NCBI GenBank assembly: GCA_019775845.1
Contig: JADQAV010000063.1
Location: 62,001-126,000 of the forward strand
Length of the DNA: 64,000 nucleotides
Reading direction: 5' to 3'
Source of the DNA: Myrmaecium sp. VS I D KN 1
Lineage: Eukaryota > Ascomycota > Dothideomycetes > Valsariales > Valsariaceae
Shown here: positions 32,411-43,199 of the stretch, piece after piece
Numbering within the stretch: the first letter of the stretch is position 1
Layout of the letters: each line of letters opens with the position of its first letter
Program-made: the position numbers and the translations under genes
Notes under the pieces: model-generated
What the model saw: only the letters and a program-made list of their open reading frames with translations
Database searches by the model: none
What the model was told of the DNA's origin: nothing

Positions 32411-34226
32411 ATGCGCGTTACGCTTTCAACCGTCGCAGTCGTCGTTGCCGTTGCACCCCTCGTGGTATGGGCCCAGATGACGGCCGATCCGTCCGTCACA
32501 TCCGTCTCGGAGTGCCACGTGCAAGGAACGGCACAATCTTGTCTGGTTAAAGCGGACGAGCATCATGCCGTCATTGCGAACACTCCCGCGGGAACGATCC
32601 CAACTGCGTATAGTAGCTGCCACGGCCATGGTACCGAGATCGACTGTAACGCTGCTTTCAGCCATGCCGTTCAGGTTAGCGAGGAAGAGCGGGACCAGGA
32701 CCAGGAAGCCGGGGTCGGGATTGTACAGACCTCGATTCAGATAATTACATCTGCGTCGCAATGCCACATGCACGGCGATGCACAGCTCTGCATGACGGTT
32801 TCCCGCGATCACCAAGCTTGCGTAACAGCCACCTCCAGAGAGGCCTTCGCGACCGCTCCCAGCTGCCACAACGCCGTTAATGGGATCATCTGTGAAGCGG
32901 TGGATGACAATAAACAAGAGATTGTGGTGGAGAATATAAAAGAAGAATTTGTTCAAGAGGATGGCATTGCGCAAGGCGGCGGGGAAGATAGTCGCCATTC
33001 ATTCACGGAACTCAGGTGAGTTGCGCTCCTTCGCCCATTCTGACCGTTTCTAACAATTAGTAGACGTCGCACCGACACCGACAGGGCTGGATCGGCGGGG
33101 TCCTGCGACCGTGTCAAGGACGAATACAACATCAGCCTGCGCGTCGGCCTGATATTCGTGATCCTCGCCACCGGCGCAGTTGGTGTTTTCTTACCCATCT
33201 TCGTCAGCCAATTCACCCGCGTCCGCAGTAATCTCGCACTCGTGCTGTTCAAACAATTCGGTACTGGTGTGATCATTGCCACTGCATTTGTCCATGTAAG
33301 TCGACGTGTTGATTTCGGCGCTTCCTGCCACTTGAAAGCCCTCAAATTGCTTTTGAACCATGGATTCACGCTCACATGAACAGCTCTTCACAGATGCAGT
33401 CATGACATTCGACAACAAATGTCTCGGCACTCTCGATTTCGATGGTACCGCCGCCGCCATCCTCATGGCTGGACTCTTCCTCTCTTTCCTCGTTGACTAT
33501 CTCGGCCGCCGCTTCCTACTCTGGCATGAACATCGCAACCGCCACCGTAATGTTCAGCCTGCCCTCGAATCCGGAGGTACCCCTGATAGCAAAGGCCGCA
33601 CCCCCTCTCCGGCTACTATGGTATATAGCCACGGCCACGGCCACGCGCACGCGGCTCCTACATTCTCCAAAACTACCCTAAGCGTGCTCGTCCTAGAAGC
33701 CGGGATCATCTTCCACAGCGTTATCATCGGGCTCACCCTCGTCGTGAGTGGCGACAACCAAGGCGGTTTCCTCACCCTTTTCACCGTGATCATCTTCCAT
33801 CAAATGTTCGAAGGTCTCGCCCTCGGGTCGTGCATCGCCGCTCTGCCTACTCCTAACTCATCCTTCGACTCCTCCGACAGCGATTCCCCTGACGAGCTTA
33901 GCAGCATCAGGAAACCTGTCTCCCTCGTCCAGAAGTTATTGATGGCCACCGCGTTTGCCTTCACAACACCCATCGGCATGGCCATTGGCATCGGCGTGGT
34001 TAAGCGTTTCAACGACAACAATCCCGCCACCATCGTGGCCATCGGAATGCTCGATGCGCTCTCCGCTGGCATCTTGGTCTGGGTCGGCGTGGTTGAGATG
34101 TGGGCGGCTGACTGGATGAGCGCGGATGGAGAGCTGGCGAATGCTGGTGTGCTCAAGACCTGTTGGGCGTTTGCGGCCATGCTGGCGGGAATGGCGTTGA
34201 TGAGTTTGCTTGGAAAATGGGCTTGA
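32411..34226 (+). CDS. ZIP zinc transporter with Cys/His-rich ectodomain (ZrfC-like)
   Basis: Predicted 560-aa plasma-membrane zinc importer. Exons 32411-33015, 33061-33295 and 33384-34226. A signal peptide (cleavage near residue 21, VVWAQ) is followed by about 180 extracellular residues with four equally built Cys-His motifs: C35-H36..C44, C70-H71..C79, C118-H119..C127, C152-H153..C161, each Cys pair nine apart. The ZIP core has TM1 near 216, the metal-site helices EAGIIFHSVIIG (385-396) and HQMFEGLALG (419-428), and a His-rich variable loop (HGHGHAH, 363-369). The long Cys-rich N-terminus is the hallmark of Aspergillus ZrfC, which works at neutral to alkaline pH under zinc shortage. No Pra1/Aspf2-type scavenger gene is adjacent here. 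Confidence 0.92.
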
Positions 34227-34954
34227 ATGGCGGCTCAACTTGAGGTGGTCGGCATATAGACGGTGGTTGATGGGTATGCGCATCTCTCATGAATTCATGC
34301 TGCTTCTATGGTATTCTGGCTGGGCTGGTCACGGTCCATAGCTCTTGTAGACCTTCAATATCGATTTTTCGAAAACGTCTGTCCTGTTTGCTTTTTGTAG
34401 GCGTGGCCCGCGTGATGCGTGTAGCTGGGAGTTGGACATATAATGCTTCATATATTCCTTGCTACGTTGTGTCCGGTCAGATAGCTGAGGCATAAATAAT
34501 CCAACACCTATCTGTATCATCGCATCAGCGGAGCGGCCACATAAAAGACCGCAGTCTTCCATCTTTCGCCAAAGGCGAAATCAAGGCGGTGACGCTCTTC
34601 AAACCCCGCCTTGTTAGGGTTCTCAAGAGCAAATACCGACCGCCACGAAGCACCACCGGCCAACCTTCCCTATCCGTTGTCAAAGCACACCGACTCACCG
34701 CTTCGTTTCCGTCTTACCACCAGCTTTCCGTGCTTTTGCTTTCCAAGCTTGCAGTTTCGTGTCCCGTCTTATCCCGCCCACTTTCTTTTCTCCCGTTCCT
34801 CTTCTTCTTCTCTCCTTCACCCTCCTACTTCATCCTCACTCGCTTAGACGTGACGAGCTTCGACATACTTTGAGGTTACCATAGCCATACCCGCTTCCAC
34901 CTCTATCAATCTCAAACCAAAATACAAGTCGTGACGATATCCAACCGAGCAACC
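34227..34954. other. intergenic, 0.7 kb
   Basis: Transporter 3' end and promoter of the coiled-coil gene; a T/C-rich leader spans about 34785-34830. No gene supported. Confidence 0.45.
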
Positions 34955-35704
34955 ATGAATCCCTCCACAGCCGACTCCCAAGCCCTCGTCAGCGAAATCC
35001 AAGCTCTCACGCGCGAGCTCACTCGTCTACACACTGAGAATATCGCCATGACGGCCACCCTTCACCAAACAAAAGACCACGCCCGCACCGCGCACACCGA
35101 CACCGTGGCGGCCCTCTCCGCCGAGAACCAGACGCTGCGCACCCACAACGAGATCCTCCTCGCCGAGCTCGAGCGGCTGCAAGCCGCCCCCAACACCACC
35201 ACCACCACCAACAACCACAACGACATCGCCCACGACAACGACCCCCGCCCCCTGCGCGCCCACCTCGCCAAGCTCGTCGCGGACAACGCGAAGTTCCGGC
35301 AGCAGGCGCGCGCGGCGCAGGGCCAGGTGATGGCGGAGATCCAGCAGGCGGACGAGGTGGGCGCGTGGGCGACGCGGCAGGCGGACCGGGCGCGGGCGAC
35401 GGCGCGCGACCGCGACGACTGCGTGGACGCGCTGCGCTTGCTGGTCGGCGCGTTTGAGGACTGGTTGGCGGACCGCGCGGACTCGCGCCGGGAGGCGGAG
35501 GTGAGGCGTAAGGTGGAGATGGTGAGGCGCTGGATTCGGGAGAGGGAGAAGCGGGATCGGGTGGTGGGGGAGGCGCAGGGGAGGGAGAGGGAGGAGGGGA
35601 AGGAGGGGAAGGGGGAGGGGAAGGGGAAGGGGAAGGGGAAGGGGAAGGGGAAGGGAAAGGAGGAGGGGAAGGGAAAGAAGAAGAAGGAGGTGAAGGTTAA
35701 GTAG
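34955..35704 (+). CDS. coiled-coil protein with Gly-Lys tail, hypothetical
   Basis: 249-aa intronless protein starting at ATG 34955 (MNPSTADSQ). Residues about 10-80 form a heptad coiled coil (VSEIQALTRELTRLHTENI, LSAENQTLRTHNEILLAELERL). A Thr/Asn-rich linker comes next, then a second helical region (LAKLVADNAKFRQQARAAQG to EVRRKVEMVRRWIREREKR). The tail is a Gly-Lys repeat ending KKKKEVKVK, very basic and possibly nuclear or nucleic-acid binding. The name of a family cannot be given. Confidence 0.6.
   Translation: MNPSTADSQALVSEIQALTRELTRLHTENIAMTATLHQTKDHARTAHTDTVAALSAENQTLRTHNEILLAELERLQAAPNTTTTTNNHNDIAHDNDPRPLRAHLAKLVADNAKFRQQARAAQGQVMAEIQQADEVGAWATRQADRARATARDRDDCVDALRLLVGAFEDWLADRADSRREAEVRRKVEMVRRWIREREKRDRVVGEAQGREREEGKEGKGEGKGKGKGKGKGKGKEEGKGKKKKEVKVK
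35605..35662 (+). repeat. (GGGAAG)n repeat inside CDS
   Basis: Homopurine hexanucleotide repeat coding the Gly-Lys tail of the coiled-coil protein. It is in frame throughout. Confidence 0.85.
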
Positions 35705-36309
35705 GAGGTTGTCAGTGATTGAGGGTGAGTTTTCCCTTTTCCTGCTTTCTTGCTTTGTTGGGAGCTGGAGGTGCTGATTGAATACCAATTACCTTAGACG
35801 GTGATAAAAGAGGAGATGACAGTGCGAAGGGAGATGAAGAAGGAGCATTTTGGGGTCCATCACTTGATAATACAAGGCACTGGGGTTTTTCTAGTCATAA
35901 GGGGATTTACTAGAATGGATGCTTGACGGGGAGTGAGAATATTCAGACAGCTTGCTTTTCTTTTTCTTTCTTATCACTCGGCCTCTCTATTTTCTGCTTG
36001 ATTGACTCTCTCAATCCCAGCTCTTCGACCATATAGGTCAATTCGATCATATAAGGAAGAGGATATCTTGTGAGAGAGCAACGACTTCTCCTTCTCCTTC
36101 TCCTTCTCCTTCTCCTTCTCCTTCTCCTTCTCCTTCTCCTCTTCTCCTTCTCCTTCTTCTCCTCCTTCTACCCTCAGAGTATATCCGCCCTCATCAAGCT
36201 CCCGCTTACCCATCAAACCCTCTCCTCCCTCCCCATTCACCATCCCCATCCCCATCCCCTGCCCTCCTTCCCCTCCTCACGACCACCCAACTCCACATCC
36301 CAAAACACA
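35705..36309. other. intergenic, 0.6 kb, with CT microsatellite
   Basis: Convergent spacer. It contains the (CTTCTC)n tract listed separately and is otherwise plain. Confidence 0.45.
36084..36165 (+). repeat. (CTTCTC)n homopyrimidine microsatellite
   Basis: About 80 bp of almost pure TTCTCC units on the plus strand, with a few slips at the right end. Homopurine/homopyrimidine mirror tracts like this can form triplex DNA. Confidence 0.88.
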
Positions 36310-36801
36310 TCATCTCCCTCCTCCTTCTCCTTCTCCTCCTTCCCCTTGCCCTCCCCCTCCACCTCCACCTCCCCCTCCCTCTCCTTTCCTTCGCACCCCC
36401 GTCGCTTCACCCACCACCCCCCCCGCCACGAAGCCGAGTAGCACACACGCCCCCAGCACCGCGGCGAGGACGATGAACAGCGTCGTTGTTGGCGCTGGTC
36501 CCACAGCGGAGCCGGCGCTGGTAGTGGGGGCAGGGGAGGGGGCGACGGTGATGGTCGTTGTTGATGTTGTGGTTGGAGTGCCCCCGGCGGGAGAGGGGGG
36601 GAGGTGGAAGGTTATGTATTCTTGCTTCTCGTTTGGAGGGCGGCTGGGGAGGGGGACGGTGTAGAAGATGCTTGGTGTTTGCATGGAGGGTGGAGCGCGG
36701 GGGTGGAGGGTTGCGTTGGTGAGGGCGGTTGATTCGGGAAGGAGGGTGGTTGTGGATGTGAGGGTGACCGTGAAGGTGCACGGTTGGTGTGAGAGAGCCA
36801 T
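36310..36801 (-). CDS. small one-pass membrane protein (163 aa)
   Basis: Intronless. A Thr/Pro/Ser-rich N-terminus of about 105 residues (TVTLTSTTT, TPTTTSTTTITVAPSPAPTT) has no cleavable signal. One TM helix lies at about 107-130 (LFIVLAAVLGACVLLGFVAGG), followed by VRRKG and a poly-Gly/Glu tail. Low sequence complexity lowers confidence that it is a true gene, though the TM and basic flank are well formed. Not recognised. Confidence 0.5.
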   Translation of the reverse strand: MALSHQPCTFTVTLTSTTTLLPESTALTNATLHPRAPPSMQTPSIFYTVPLPSRPPNEKQEYITFHLPPSPAGGTPTTTSTTTITVAPSPAPTTSAGSAVGPAPTTTLFIVLAAVLGACVLLGFVAGGVVGEATGVRRKGEGGGGGGGGGGQGEGGEGEGGGR

Positions 36802-37384
36802 TTTTTTGTCGGTTGCCTGATTTCTTTCCTGTGGGTTTGTGAGGTTGCGAGTGTGGGTTTTCTGGATGAGGTTTGGGTGTGAGTATGGTGCTTGTTCTTT
36901 CTGTTCTTCGTCTTCTTTTCGCTGGTTGTGTAAGTAGGTGGATGGGTGAGCAAGGTCAGGAAGGGATTCGTCTTCGTTATATGTCTACATATTCGCGTCT
37001 TCAATGTACGCTAAGGGGAGTCAAGGTGTCATTGTTAAACTGGCGGTGAGTGAGAGTACATTCGCTTCCTGCATTGTTGGCGGGCGCGGACAACCGTTTG
37101 GAATTCACAGAGTAGATCAGGGTGCTAAACAATGGAGTAAGGTTATCTGCGGTTTTGATCGCGGCTTTTATTTTCTCGAGCGTGTTACTTTACAATGCTA
37201 GCTATGGTATCGAGCGATATGCATATTGCATGTTCCTCGAAGGAAGGCTTGAGAGTTTAATTGTGTAAAGACCATAGCGACAAGGAGGAACGGTATCACT
37301 TCAGCCCATTTCACTTCACCGTGCAATCCCAGGGCTCTCCAATCCCAAATCAAAAGTTTCCACGCAGCAAGGCCACTCATATCA
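36802..37384. other. intergenic, 0.6 kb
   Basis: It holds the promoter of the 163-aa gene (minus) and the 3' end of the 174-aa gene. Nothing else supported. Confidence 0.4.
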
Positions 37385-37909
37385 TCATGATCTAGCTCTC
37401 ACAGTTCCCCACTGCCACACCATCATATCTTCCTCCTCCTCCTCCTCAACCTGCTCGCCCTCCGCCTCCCCACTCACCCTTCCAGTCCCACTCCCCTCCC
37501 CCCTCTCCACCTCCCCTCCCACCCGCCGCGGCGCACCCCCCAAACCCCCCCAAACCTCCTCCACCCTCCACCCTCCCTCCTCCCCCTCCCTCTCCCCATC
37601 CACCCCCCCAGCCCTCACACCCACATCCAAATCCACCATCTCCACCGCTTGTCCCTCCCCCTCCCCACCAACCGCCCGCTCAACCATCGCCTCCTCCTCC
37701 CGCCTCCGGCGTCGCTGCCGCTTCAGCTGGCGCTGAGCCCGCAAGCTCAGGGTGCTGATGCTGATGAGCCAGCTGAGGACCATGGCGGCGGCGCAGGTGA
37801 CGAAGAGGAGGGTGAGGAGGGGTGGGGGGACGTGGTGGGAGGGGATGGGGAGTGGGGTTAGGGGGTTTTTTGGGTGTGGGGTGGGGGTTGCGGTGGTGCT
37901 GGTTGACAT
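37385..37909 (-). CDS. small one-pass membrane protein (174 aa)
   Basis: Intronless. The N-terminal 30 residues are Thr/Pro/His-rich. A TM helix at about 31-53 (LLTLLFVTCAAAMVLSWLIS) is followed by a striking basic run (LRAQRQLKRQRRRRR), then a Gly/Glu/Val-rich tail ending in an acidic patch (EEEEEED) and MMVWQWGTV. The positive-inside rule predicts N-out/C-in. Not recognised. Confidence 0.55.
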   Translation of the reverse strand: MSTSTTATPTPHPKNPLTPLPIPSHHVPPPLLTLLFVTCAAAMVLSWLISISTLSLRAQRQLKRQRRRRREEEAMVERAVGGEGEGQAVEMVDLDVGVRAGGVDGEREGEEGGWRVEEVWGGLGGAPRRVGGEVERGEGSGTGRVSGEAEGEQVEEEEEEDMMVWQWGTVRARS

Positions 37910-39177
37910 GATGTGAATTGTAGGTGAGTTTCGTTGGGATAGTTGGTGAAATTGGTCGTTTGGTTTTGACTCAGTCGATGAGCACGTGGAACGTCGGAAA
38001 GTGTGAATGTGCGTGGATGTAATAGCTGCAGAAGGCCGTCAGAGAAAAGGGTTGTGCGCGCAGTTTATGTCCACTTTTCTTTTTGTGTCGGGGGACTTTC
38101 CGCTTCCCGGTTCACTAAGTACTAAGTGTTTCGATTAGTTGGATGTAGCACGGTACAATAATGCCTCTGGGAAAGAAGTGTTGTTACGATGTAAAGTGAC
38201 AGAGGTGTGAAATGGACAGCGAAGGGGAGAAACGTTCTGACTGCATACCTGCACAAGAGTGTGTATGTATCGTCGGTACGATACAACGCTGTGACTTCCG
38301 TTTGTTGAGGCTGGCCGTGGGAGCTGACGACGTTTATCGACTGACGGATGAATGGATGAACAACTGATGTCGAGCGAGAAGAAAAGTAGAGAAGAGATGA
38401 TATTCTTTTTCCTTCCGTTGCGCTGCCAAAGCCGTCGTGTATCAGCACTGTGCTTGTATCGTTTGAAGCATGAAGTTCTGTCGTCGCTAGGTAGTCAACA
38501 GGGAGAGAGTTTCGTTGTGCAGTGAAAGTGAACGCGCTCACCGCCGGCTGAACTCAGCCGGGAGAACGTTGATCCAGATCTTAGAGGGACGGGACGGGAT
38601 GATTACGGGTGTCGATGCGGATTCTTTAGTTGGGTTAAGTGCGGCCTGTATCTGTTGGTCGCGAGGCTGCGGAAGCGAGGCTGGCGGCGCGGAAGCAGTT
38701 CGCGTGTGCGGTGTGATATACTTTAGAAATTGATGAATAGGTGTGATGATGGGTATGTGACAATGTTCACGTAGTAATGGCGTGAAATTAATGAAGTTAA
38801 GGATATTAGTTGTTAAAAAGACGGACAGAGCGGGAACAGAGCTAGGCTTGAGGCTTAGAGTATGGATAAAGTAGCTTCTCTTCCGGAGAAGCATTATGTA
38901 TTCTCCTTCTATATCTCCTAATAGATGGACCAGACCCCTTCATCTCCTCTTCGCTCTGAATGAGCATCTATATCGATCACGGACATAACTGAACGTAACA
39001 CTAAGAAAGGCGAAAGTAGTATAGACAAGAAAGATAAAACCATGACTCAAGCAGCAGACCGTCCTCTGAAGTGATAGCAGCCAAAAAGAAGACGTTCATC
39101 TCAACGACCAACCTTTCGCTCCAGGAAAGAGATAAGAAAGAAACCACACTCAACTCCACATCCCCCTCCGTGCCTCC
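37910..39177. other. intergenic, 1.3 kb
   Basis: Lower GC than the genes on either side. A minus-strand frame at 38122-38541 (139 codons) lacks any recognisable feature. No gene called. Confidence 0.4.
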
Positions 39178-39804
39178 TTACACCCTCCCCTCCAACCTCT
39201 CCAACGTCCTCCCCCGATGCGCCACCCGATCCCCCTCCGCCAACCCCACCAACATCCGCGGCTCCCGCGCATCCGGAAACCCCCTCAGGCGCCGGGTGCG
39301 CGGCGGATGCGGCGTCTGCATCTGCAACGGCGCCAGCTGCATCTGCATCTGCATGCGCTCCACTTCATCCATCCGCGGCGGCAACAACGGCGTTTCCATC
39401 CTCGATGGAAGGGGTAAGGAGACGTGCTCCAGCCGCTGTGGTTCGATGGTTAAATCGACGGCTGCGATGGACGGGGAAGGAAGGGGGGGTAGCTTCTTTT
39501 GCTGGTACTGCTGCCTCGGCTGCTGCGCACCCGCCGCCGCCGCCGCGGCGTGTTCCTGAGCCCAGTTGCGATGGTGTTGCCCCCGGGCGTGAGGGGGGAG
39601 GAAGTCTAGCGGTACTCCGGGTGGTGAGCGATGGGAGAGGTGGGGTCGTGAAGGTTGGGTGGTTAGACGGCGGTGGCCAGCGCGGAGGAGGACGGCGAGG
39701 ACGAGGAGGATGCCGATGATGGCGAAGAGGGTGCCGATGATGGTGCTGGTGGAGGGGTTACCGCCGCCGCTGCTGCTGCTGCGGGGGATGAGGAGAGGTG
39801 CCAT
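39178..39804 (-). CDS. small one-pass membrane protein (208 aa)
   Basis: Intronless. A short Ser/Gly-rich N-terminus (MAPLLIPRSSSSGGG) leads to a TM helix at about 21-41 (TIIGTLFAIIGILLVLAVLL) and a basic flank (RAGHRRL). The tail is Pro/Gln/His-rich with Ala and Met-Gln runs (MQMQMQLAPLQMQ) and ends Arg-rich. Orientation N-out/C-in is predicted. Not recognised. Confidence 0.55.
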   Translation of the reverse strand: MAPLLIPRSSSSGGGNPSTSTIIGTLFAIIGILLVLAVLLRAGHRRLTTQPSRPHLSHRSPPGVPLDFLPPHARGQHHRNWAQEHAAAAAAGAQQPRQQYQQKKLPPLPSPSIAAVDLTIEPQRLEHVSLPLPSRMETPLLPPRMDEVERMQMQMQLAPLQMQTPHPPRTRRLRGFPDAREPRMLVGLAEGDRVAHRGRTLERLEGRV

Positions 39805-40653
39805 TGGTTTAAACGGTTGGGATTGCTGGGATGTACTTGTTGGTTTTCTTGCCTTACCTGGCCTTTCTGATTGTTTGGTTTGATGTGAGGATGGACAACA
39901 GCGAAGTCAGTGATGAGGGCGAGGTGAGAGGGAAGTGCGTTGCTGTTCTATTTATTCTTGCGGCGCGCGTTTGACATTGTTGTTACGTCGGGACTGTGAG
40001 TTGAGCTGGACAATGTTAGTTCTGCTGAAACGTTCATTCACATGGATGGTGCCCCTTTTCATCTGGCTTCTTCTTGTTCTTCATCTTCTGGATGGAGCTC
40101 ACCATGTTTGGTCGTAAGGAAAGTCTCACTTTCTCGAGGGTTGTGAGAGGGAGTAATGCAATCCTAAAAGATCCTCTTGTCACACGAAGCACCAGTCGAT
40201 GAACAACGAGAGACCAATGTGTTCTAAGCTATGTGAATGGCGAACTCTACTATAACATTCTACCACCTCACCATCAATCAGTCGCATATATTCGCAACGT
40301 GCGGTTCAATGACCCTAAGGATCCATACGATACGTCCTTGCACATTATATCTACGTCAACTACAATACATAGTCAAGCACTGCATGCATAAAATGGCAGA
40401 ATATGAATGCGTCTTAACACGAAAGGATAAGATCAGAAAAGAAAAAAGAAAAGGAGTACGTATGTACACATACACTGGGTAAATCAATATATATTTCACT
40501 TCCCCCTTCGCATTCTCTCTCTCTCTCCAGAAAAAAGAGAGCGGAAAGATTCGAAAAAGCCATAAATAGATCCAGCTCTACTGAACCCGGCACACCCGTT
40601 CACCGTCGGTCAGTCTAAAGTAAAAAGGCCAAAGAATCCCTCCAAGAAAGGTT

Positions 40654-40960
40654 CTACCGTGAGTCCGGGCTTCTTTCCTCCTCTTGTCCTCCTTTTGGTC
40701 CATCCTCTTGATCCCGCAGCTCTAACCCCTCCCTGATCCCCTCCCACCGCTCACCCCACACCCCTCTTTCCCNNTTTCCCCCCCCCCCCCCCCCCACAAA
40801 AAAGTCTCTCAAAGCGCCCTCTTCCCACACCCTCCCCATCCATCCCCCCGGCCAACTTCTCCAACCCCATCCCCTCCACGCGCCAAGCCTGCCAGCCAGG
40901 CCGAACCTTTGAAGGGGCGGCGGACGACTCGCCGTCAGCCTCGGCTTTATACGCCCCCAT
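40654..40960 (-). other. possible small gene interrupted by the NN gap
   Basis: On the minus strand a frame starts at 40960 (MGAYKAEADGESS...KVRPGWQAWRVEGMGLEKL), and a second frame downstream (MGRVWEEGALRDFF...ERWEGIREGLELRDQEDG) ends at 40654. Both look more complex than random. They could be one protein, but the poly-G run and the two unknown bases between them leave the frame undefined. Low confidence. Confidence 0.2.
40773..40795. other. assembly gap (NN) beside poly-C
   Basis: Two N bases followed by TTT and about 17 C residues. The homopolymer probably stopped the assembly; the true length here is unknown. Confidence 0.9.
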
Positions 40961-41718
40961 GGCGAGGCGGAAGGGTGGGTAGAAAGCTATTCGGCCCCGG
41001 TGAACGGCAGGGATAATGGGTCAGGAAAATGATGAGCAGTGAAGATAACGTTGGTTGCTTCCGCGAAAAAGAATGAGTAGGTGGGTACCTGGTCGGTTAG
41101 TGGGGAGATGTCCTGCAGGAGAGAAAAGAAGCAAGAGAAGGAGAGATGGCATACTTATGCCACGACCTCTAATCACCAGCACCATCATCACCATTGTGAC
41201 ATGATAATCCTGTATATTACAGTACCTATTCACACAAATCCGCAACCATCCGCTTTCCCCTCATCTTCGTCCTCGACCAGTTGTACATGTACAACACCCG
41301 CCCCGGACGTCAGCTCATGCGTCCTGGTTCCGGCTTGGCGTGACCCACATCCATCCATCCATCCATCCATACGGTACATTAGTACATCTAGGCTGTTCGC
41401 TAGCCAGACCTTTCCCCCATAAATTGCATGGACTGGTATGGCATTTTGTATTTGTGCGGTTGCAGGGGAGGTACCGACTTCTACATATATATGTACATAC
41501 ATATCAATGCGGTGTGGTGTCGTACAAGTAAGCTATTCAATCTAGTATTCTATACCTCACAGAAACCGACAAAAGGGGAAAAGCTAGAACTAAGCGCCGG
41601 CCGCCCGCCCATAGGTCGGTTCGTCAGCCTTGTCGGCCCATTCTGCACGACAGGATCCACCAGGTGGTTTGTCCATCCAACTGCATCCCAACCGTCCCAA
41701 GGAGAGAGCAGACAAAAC

Positions 41719-43199
41719 TCAACTCGGCGTCTTCACAACATGCGTGTTGTTGTTGTTAGCACTCACACCGCGGTCACGGCCATGATCACCCGTTACCTTT
41801 CCCCCCTCGTCACCCTGCCTTTGCTGCTGCTGCACAAGCCCCCCTCCCATCCCTCCCCCCAACCACCGCGCCCACGCACCCACACGCACGCCCTCAAAAT
41901 CATCCACCGCGATCAAACCCGCGCCCTCGCGCAGCAGCACGCTCCACATCTCATCCCTTAGGACGCGCGGCCCGCGCGGCGTTCCCCAGTAGCGCGACAG
42001 CGTCAGGCCCCGCGCCCGCGCCTGGCCCAGCTGCCGCCGGAGGATGGCGACGTCGGCGGCGCCGAGGGCGGCGTGCATCAGCTCGCTCCGCGGGAGGCGG
42101 AGGGCTTTGGCCAGGTGCGCCGAGGCCATGAGGGAGTTGGAGGGGTTGTAGGTGTAGCGCATGAGGTGCTTCGGCAGCGGGATTGGGGTTTTGGCTAGCT
42201 GCGGCATCGCCTGCTCGGTGTGCGGGAAGGTGGTTCGCGGGTCGTCTGGCGTCTCGAGGGCGTGGAGGGGCGCGTCGAAGAACAGGTCCCGCGGTAGCGG
42301 GAGCGCGGTGATGTGTTCCAGCGCGACGTTGCCGGAGAGGATGATGGTGAGGGGGCCGGGAATGAGATGCGTGCCGTTGAAGGTGGTCAAATAGGATTGC
42401 CGCCGTAGCCGCTTCAATTGCGCGGCGAGGATGGGGATGATCGAGTCGGCCGGGTCGCGGGTGTCGATGAGGAGCGTGAGGCTTTGCGAGGGCCGGACGC
42501 GGAAGACGCCTTCTCTCGGCCCAGACCTGTGCTGGGAGCTACCCTGGTTAACCTGCTCCAGAAGTTCGTACAGAGGCTCCAGGTACATCCCGCGCAAGGT
42601 CTTGCCGGGCGAAATCGTCCACGGCTGGTGAGCCACGTAGAGTTCCTGGTCGCGGAGGAAGACGTCGGCTTCGATGCTGATGCAGCCCAATGCCAGCGCC
42701 GCGTACAGCGGGGTGTGCCGCCAGTAATCGTTGTGCGAGTGGCATATCTGCGGGACGGCGTCGCGAAGGGTGCTTGGTGCGTACACCGGCGGTTGGAACG
42801 TCCGATACCGTGGCCCGTCTGGGCGGACCGGACGCGGATAGGGAAAGCTGCGGATACCGAAGATGCTTTCGAGGATGCTGTGCAGGTCTTCGTCAGCGTA
42901 CGTCCGGGGGAGGACGAAGGAGGAAAGCGGTGATGACCCACGACATAGATAAGGCGATGGTGAGGAGCAACGAGATGACGAAGCAGAGCTGGATGAGTCG
43001 GGCCAGGAGCCTCATGGGGGTGAGCCGTGGCTTGGGTATCTCGGTGCGGTTAGAAGAAGGTCACGGAAGTGATCAGAATATCCAAACCTACCACACCGGG
43101 GAATCTGCCATACTCGAATCGGCTCCTGAGATCCGGGTGCAGTGTCGCTTGTTGCTTCTCTGTGACTCCAGACTCCAACTCGCCATCATCACGGTCCAT
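41719..43199 (-). CDS. Aim6-like PLC-fold phosphodiesterase family protein
   Basis: Predicted 454-aa protein of the PI-PLC/GDPD-like superfamily; yeast Aim6 (altered inheritance of mitochondria 6) is of this type. Exons 43199-43092, 43039-42942 and 42877-41719. The first intron ends TCTAACCGCACCGAG. The second (64 nt, CTGAC branch, CACAG end) is tentative, since the skipped bases continue the hydrophobic segment. A short cytosolic head (MDRDDGELESGV) precedes a TM helix (LIQLCFVISLLLTIALSM). The TIM-barrel-like core begins QICHSHNDYWRHTPLYAALA and SIEADVFL, which carry the His, Asn/Asp and Glu of this fold, then LTLLIDTRD and YTYNPSNSL. The C-terminus is Gly/Gln-rich. Catalysis is unproven in the family. 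Confidence 0.78.

Larger units (their letters stand above)
39805..41718. other. intergenic, 1.9 kb, contains assembly gap
   Basis: Largest gene-poor stretch. It holds NN at 40773-40774 beside a poly-C run of about 17, a possible small minus-strand gene broken by that gap, and a (CATC)n microsatellite at about 41350-41371. Confidence 0.45.

Noticed and set aside
38122-38541. Minus-strand open frame of 139 codons
   Set aside because: No recognisable feature in an AT-richer spacer; open length alone is weak evidence.
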